Assembly: GCA_017656345.1 (NCBI GenBank)
Contig: JACDNZ010000007.1
Coordinates: 27,243-91,242 of the forward strand
Reading direction: 5' to 3'
Length of the DNA: 64,000 nucleotides
Source of the DNA: Thermosipho sp. (in: thermotogales)
Lineage (GTDB): Bacteria; Thermotogota; Thermotogae; Thermotogales; Fervidobacteriaceae
Shown here one piece after another: positions 60,322 to 64,000 of the stretch. A program made the position numbers and the translations under genes. The notes under the pieces are model-generated. The model was not told where the DNA came from, ran no database searches, and worked only from the letters and a program-made list of their open reading frames with translations. The stretch's first letter is position 1. Each line of letters begins with the position of its first letter.

Positions 60322-61556
60322 TATATCAACCCCTTGAGTTTTCCATACTCAATAATTACCTCTTTTAATCTTTGCACCCCTTCTAAAATTTTTTCATGAG
60401 GTGGCAAACAGAATGACATTCTCATTGATGAAGAAATTCTATCATCAGGTGTAAAAGCTTGACCAGGTATATAAAAGACTAATTTTTTCTTTGCAATCTC
60501 AAACATTTCCAAAGTATCAAAACCTTCAGGCAAAGTTACCCATGTAAATAAACCACCTTTTGGATTAACCCACTTTATTCCCTTTATATCCGAGAAATTC
60601 TCTTCAAAAGCTTTCATCATTACATCCTTCTTTGATTTATACAATCTAATTGTTGGAGTAATTTGTTGAACCAAATCATATCTTTCGAGATATCTTGCAG
60701 CTATTCGTTGAGTTAAAGCAGAACTGCACAAATCTGTCCCTTGTTTTGCAAGAACAAATTTCCTTACAATTTCTTTTTCACCAATTACAGCACCTATCCT
60801 TAAACCTGGAGCAAGTATTTTACTAAAAGTATTAAGAAGAAGAACTCTTCCTATTTCAGCTAATTTAAATAATGATGGAATATATTCCCCTTCAAATCTT
60901 AGAAGACCATAAGGATCGTCCTCAATGATCAATAAATCATATTTTTCGGCCAACTCAATAATTCTTTTCCTTTTTTCAAGAGAAAGGGTAACTCCCGCCG
61001 GATTATGGAAATTTGGAATCACATATATAAATTTCACTTTGGAAATCAACCTTTTAGCATCCAAATCTTTTAATTTCCTCTCTAATACATCAACATTCAT
61101 TCCGTCATCCTCTAAAGGAATAGCAATAAATTTGGAATTCCTCATTCTAAACGCGCTGGCTGCACCAAGATAAAATGGATCTTCAACAATTGCAAAACTA
61201 TCTTCATCTAAAAATATCTTCCCTGCAAGTTCAAGAGCTTGCTGAGAACCTGTTGTAAACATAATATTTTCTTCACTTAAATTTTCAAAACCATATAATT
61301 TTTCAAGCAAATTCAACATTTGTTTTGCAAGTTCAGAATCACCTTCTGTAGTACTGTACTGTAAAACATAAGCGTATTCTTTTTCAATAACCTCGGAAGC
61401 AATCTGTGCAAGTTCTGTTCTTGGAAAAGTTTCGGGATCCGGAACTCCTCCTCCAAAAGATATTGCATTAGGCACAGAAGCATACTTCAGTAATTCTCTT
61501 ATAAGGGATGATTTTAAATTTTTTCCTAAATTCGAATATTTTTTTTCAAAATTCAT
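60321..61556 (-). CDS. PLP-dependent aminotransferase (2-aminoadipate/branched-chain type, class I)
   Basis: 411 aa, fold type I without a GntR domain. ISFGGGVPDPETFP, YSTTEGDSELAKQM, IYVIPNFHNPAGVTLS, the aspartate in IIEDDPYGLL and the PLP lysine in NTFSKILAPGLRIG. Belongs to the LysN/aromatic-branched-chain group related to MocR enzymes. First gene of the fermentation operon, where it would remove the amino group from a free amino acid. GGAGGTG precedes the ATG. A -10-like TATACT lies at 61597-61592 with no good -35. Confidence 0.9.
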   Translation of the reverse strand: MNFEKKYSNLGKNLKSSLIRELLKYASVPNAISFGGGVPDPETFPRTELAQIASEVIEKEYAYVLQYSTTEGDSELAKQMLNLLEKLYGFENLSEENIMFTTGSQQALELAGKIFLDEDSFAIVEDPFYLGAASAFRMRNSKFIAIPLEDDGMNVDVLERKLKDLDAKRLISKVKFIYVIPNFHNPAGVTLSLEKRKRIIELAEKYDLLIIEDDPYGLLRFEGEYIPSLFKLAEIGRVLLLNTFSKILAPGLRIGAVIGEKEIVRKFVLAKQGTDLCSSALTQRIAARYLERYDLVQQITPTIRLYKSKKDVMMKAFEENFSDIKGIKWVNPKGGLFTWVTLPEGFDTLEMFEIAKKKLVFYIPGQAFTPDDRISSSMRMSFCLPPHEKILEGVQRLKEVIIEYGKLKGLI

Positions 61557-61606
61557 ATTAACACCTCCAAATTAAATTATCATTTATTTTAAGTATAAAT
61601 TTCATT

Positions 61607-61651
61607 TGCAAATCATTGCAGTTTGCAAATTTTTGCATGCAAATTTTTGCA
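61607..61651. promoter_or_regulatory. Tandem operator array of three TGCAA-N4-TTGCA palindromes
   Basis: Three 14-bp copies: 61607-61620 (TGCAAATCATTGCA), 61624-61637 and 61638-61651 (both TGCAAATTTTTGCA). Start-to-start distances are 17 and 14 bp. They lie in the gap between the divergent aminotransferase and class V aminotransferase operons, covering the weak -35 region of the left promoter and just upstream of the right -35. The layout suits an activator or dual regulator acting on both operons. The cognate protein is unknown. Confidence 0.75.
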
Positions 61652-61662
61652 CATTCAAACAA

Positions 61663-61691
61663 TTGAAATAATTCTATAATAAGTGTACAAT
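61663..61691 (+). promoter_or_regulatory. Promoter of the class V aminotransferase-serA operon
   Basis: TTGAAA (61663-61668), 17-bp spacer, TACAAT (61686-61691), 11 bases to the right of the TGCAA array. The leader would be about 160 bases, AT-rich, with no clear structure. Confidence 0.7.
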
Positions 61692-61855
61692 ATATATTAG
61701 AATTAGTAAAACTTTAAATTGCCAAGTTTACACCAGAAAAATTGATTTTTTAAGCTTTTATTTGAAAAAATTAATGATATATACTATTTTCTATTTCTTT
61801 AATTTAATTTAAAATATAAGTGTAAAACATCACAAAACTTGGGAGGTGTAATTGA

Positions 61856-62998
61856 ATGATTAAGAAAAACTACTTATTGGCACCAGGACCAACACCCGTA
61901 CCATCTGATATTCTCCTGGAAGGCGCAAAAGATACTATTCACCATCGTACACCACAATTTGTTGGAATTTTAGAAGAAACTCTTGAAGGTTTAAAATACC
62001 TATTTCAAACTCAAAATAGGGTATTTACACTACTATCTTCTGGAACAGGCGCTTTAGAAGCTGCCGTAAGCAATCTTCTAAATCCTGGTGACAAAGCTAT
62101 AATTGTTGAAGCTGGAAAATTTGGTGAAAGATGGAGAGAAATTGCTGAAGCCTACAATATAAACGTCGTTTCACTAAAACTTGAATGGGGTGAAGCTGTT
62201 ACACCTGAACAAATAAAAGAGGCAATTTCCAAACATCCAGATGCAAAAGCTGTTTTCACAACATATAGCGAAACATCAACAGGTACAGTAATTGATCTTG
62301 AAGGTATAGCAAAAGTCACAAGAGATACTGATATCGTACTTGTTACTGATGCTGTTAGTGCTTTACTTGCTGAACCTTTAAAAATGGATGAATGGGGTAT
62401 TGATGTAGTTGTTAGTGGTTCGCAAAAAGGAGTAATGCTTCCACCTGGACTAGCATTTATTGCTTTAAATGATAAGGCATGGAAATTGGTTGAAAATTCG
62501 AACAATTCGAAATATTACTTTAATCTAAAAGCATATAACAAAAAATATCCAGATAATCCATGGACCCCTGGTGTAAACCTTATTTATATGCTTAGAAAAG
62601 CAATTAATATGATTAAAGAAGAGGGAATTGAAAACGTCTGGAAGAGACATAAAGTATTGGCAGATGCTACAAGAGCTGCTGTAAAAGCTATGGGACTTGA
62701 ACTGTTCTCAAAACGCCCTGGAAATGTTGCAACAGCAGTTAAAGTTCCTGAAGGTGTAGATGGTAAGAAACTGACAAAAATAATGAGAGACAAATATGGA
62801 GTAACAATTGCAGGTGGTCAAGAACAACTTAAAGGTAAAATTTTCAGGATTTCAACATTAGGTTATTTAAGTATTTTCGATACTATCGTAGGAATATCAG
62901 CTCTGGAATTTGTATTGAATGAACTTGGATACAAGGTTGAATTTGGAGTGGGCGTGAAAGCAGCTCAGGAAGTGCTTTTCAAGGAGGTAAATAAATAA
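61856..62998 (+). CDS. Class V aminotransferase (serine/phosphoserine-linked)
   Basis: 380 aa. Begins [20 protein letters not shown], the alanine-glyoxylate/serine-pyruvate aminotransferase opening; [41 protein letters not shown] and the PLP lysine in [14 protein letters not shown] follow. Coupled to serA by TAATG, so it most likely serves as the transaminase of serine synthesis in place of canonical SerC, or runs serine catabolism in reverse. GGGAGGTG precedes the ATG. Confidence 0.9.
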   Translation: MIKKNYLLAPGPTPVPSDILLEGAKDTIHHRTPQFVGILEETLEGLKYLFQTQNRVFTLLSSGTGALEAAVSNLLNPGDKAIIVEAGKFGERWREIAEAYNINVVSLKLEWGEAVTPEQIKEAISKHPDAKAVFTTYSETSTGTVIDLEGIAKVTRDTDIVLVTDAVSALLAEPLKMDEWGIDVVVSGSQKGVMLPPGLAFIALNDKAWKLVENSNNSKYYFNLKAYNKKYPDNPWTPGVNLIYMLRKAINMIKEEGIENVWKRHKVLADATRAAVKAMGLELFSKRPGNVATAVKVPEGVDGKKLTKIMRDKYGVTIAGGQEQLKGKIFRISTLGYLSIFDTIVGISALEFVLNELGYKVEFGVGVKAAQEVLFKEVNK

Positions 62999-63909
62999 TG
63001 AGAATTCACGTCAACGACCCATTAGATAAAAATGCCATGGAAAAATTGAAAGCTTCTGGCTATGAAGTCACTGAGGGCCATCTTTCAAAGGAAGATCTAA
63101 TCAAAGAAATCCCTAATATTGACGTACTTGTTGTTAGAAGTGCAACAAAAGTAACAGCAGATATTATTGAAGCTGGAACAAACTTAAAAATAATTGCAAG
63201 GGCTGGCACTGGACTTGACAACGTCGACGTCGAAAAAGCAAAAGAAAAAGGTATAAAAGTATTAAATACTCCTGGTGCAAATGGTATCTCAGTTGCTGAA
63301 CTTGCTATAGGACTTATGATTTCCTGCGCAAGACACATCGCAAAGGGTACAATGGACTTAAAAGAAGGAAAGTGGACAAAAAAGGAATTAAAAGGTCACG
63401 AACTTTATAAAAGAACTGTTGGAATTATAGGTTTTGGAAATATTGGCAGAGAAGTCGCAAAAAGACTCCTTGCATTTGACATGGAAGTATTAGCCTACGA
63501 TCCTTTTGTAAAAGAAACTGAACTTAATGTAAAAATTGTTGACCTTGACACATTATTCAGCAATTCAGATATTATTACTGTCCATGTACCACTTACACCT
63601 GAAACCAAACATTTAATTAACAAGAACTCTATTGAAAAAATGAAAGATGGAGTTATCATAATTAATGCTGCAAGAGGTGGCGTTGTTGATGAAGAAGCAT
63701 TATATGAAGCATTGATTTCAGGAAAAGTATACTCTGCTGGCCTTGACGTTTTTGAAATTGAACCACCAACAGATGAACTACGAAAAAAACTTCTTGAATT
63801 ACCTAATGTTGTTGTAACTCCACATATTGGTGCTTCAACTTTTGAAGCTCAACTCAGAGTTGGTCAAATTATAGTTGATAAGATTTTAGAAGAAATAAAA
63901 AAGTTATGA
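62998..63909 (+). CDS. serA: D-3-phosphoglycerate dehydrogenase (short form)
   Basis: First step of serine synthesis. 303 aa. NAD motif VGIIGFGNIGREVAKRLL, catalytic arginine in INAARGGVVDEEAL, ARAGTGLDNVDVEKAKEKGI and histidine in VTPHIGAST. It lacks the C-terminal ACT domain, so it is probably not feedback-inhibited by serine through that route. AAGGAGG before the ATG. Confidence 0.93.
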   Translation: MRIHVNDPLDKNAMEKLKASGYEVTEGHLSKEDLIKEIPNIDVLVVRSATKVTADIIEAGTNLKIIARAGTGLDNVDVEKAKEKGIKVLNTPGANGISVAELAIGLMISCARHIAKGTMDLKEGKWTKKELKGHELYKRTVGIIGFGNIGREVAKRLLAFDMEVLAYDPFVKETELNVKIVDLDTLFSNSDIITVHVPLTPETKHLINKNSIEKMKDGVIIINAARGGVVDEEALYEALISGKVYSAGLDVFEIEPPTDELRKKLLELPNVVVTPHIGASTFEAQLRVGQIIVDKILEEIKKL

Positions 63910-63924
63910 TTTGTAAATAAAAAA

Positions 63925-63949
63925 TGCCCTCCAATTGGAGGGCATTTTT
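63925..63949 (+). terminator. Terminator after serA
   Basis: Perfect palindrome TGCCCTCC/GGAGGGCA around AATT, followed by five T residues. It also precedes the 3' end of the minus-strand tRNA. Confidence 0.88.
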
Positions 63950-63951
63950 AT

Positions 63952-64000
63952 TGGTGGAGCCGATGGGATTTGAACCCACGGCCTCTACCGTGCGAAGGTA
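63952..64000 (-). tRNA. tRNA-Ala (anticodon CGC), 3' part, cut by window end
   Basis: 49 bases of a minus-strand tRNA. The 3' acceptor strand CGGCTCC, discriminator A and encoded CCA (63954-63952) are identical to tRNA-Ala(GGC) at the left end of the window. Anticodon stem GGTAG and loop TTCGCAC give anticodon CGC, reading GCG. The 5' half lies outside. Confidence 0.88.

Overview
The window looks like a chromosomal segment of a thermophilic Thermotogales bacterium, most likely Thermosipho or a close relative. The evidence is the very AT-rich sequence, dense operons, strong GGAGG ribosome binding sites with many TTG starts, an hrcA-grpE-dnaJ cluster without dnaK, tandem M42 peptidases, and a ptb/buk/2-oxoacid:ferredoxin oxidoreductase operon of the kind known from Thermotoga. 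The assignment rests on gene content read by eye, not on a database search. No insertion sequence, prophage or CRISPR array was seen; the window is almost entirely housekeeping and metabolic.

Layout. 1-3.4 kb: 5' part of sufC, a His-rich NifX-like protein, groES-groEL behind a CIRCE element, and tRNA-Ala(GGC). 3.5-10.7 kb: mrnC, a PEPCK/HPr-kinase-like P-loop protein and the TldD/TldE protease pair in one overlapping operon, then an M19 dipeptidase and an ornithine-racemase-like enzyme. 10.7-13.4 kb: a degenerate Xer-type recombinase, queA, and rpsO with a structured leader. 13.4-19 kb: an FTR1 iron permease under a consensus promoter with an inverted-repeat operator, then an operon of three aminoacyl-tRNA synthetases (gltX-cysS-proS). 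19-22.7 kb: a copper operon (csoR, copA, four small proteins) under a consensus promoter and candidate CsoR operator. 22.8-28.9 kb: uraA with a PyrR-type hairpin, an acyltransferase, then miaB, YitT, a nicotinamidase-like hydrolase and a CDF transporter.

28.9-43.7 kb is an unbroken run of 14 minus-strand genes, from CIRCE-controlled hrcA through grpE, dnaJ, nadE, glycerate kinase, hydroxyacid dehydrogenase, an opine-dehydrogenase-like protein, a B12-domain protein, an ATP-grasp ligase, yjbQ, a sigma54-activator-like regulator, a metallo-beta-lactamase protein and glgA to galT. 43.7-45.6 kb: niaR-niaP niacin uptake. 45.8-51.6 kb: slyD, a DHH phosphoesterase, a radical SAM/SPASM-MFS pair and two M42 peptidases. 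51.8-53.9 kb: yicC-remA-gmk-rpoZ.

54-61.6 kb is one amino-acid fermentation operon: aminotransferase, two butyrate kinases flanking phosphate butyryltransferase, a P-loop protein, and a four-subunit 2-oxoacid:ferredoxin oxidoreductase. Together these would convert amino acids to 2-oxo acids, acyl-CoA, acyl phosphate and finally organic acid plus ATP. It diverges from a class V aminotransferase/serA operon, and the gap holds three copies of a TGCAA-N4-TTGCA palindrome. The window ends inside a second alanine tRNA, tRNA-Ala(CGC).

The most interesting unexplained items are that tandem operator array, the regulator whose sigma54-contact loop reads GAFLGA instead of GAFTGA, the uncharacterised B12/ATP-grasp/opine-dehydrogenase-like block beside it, the P-loop-TldD-TldE operon, and the catalytically degenerate Xer protein.
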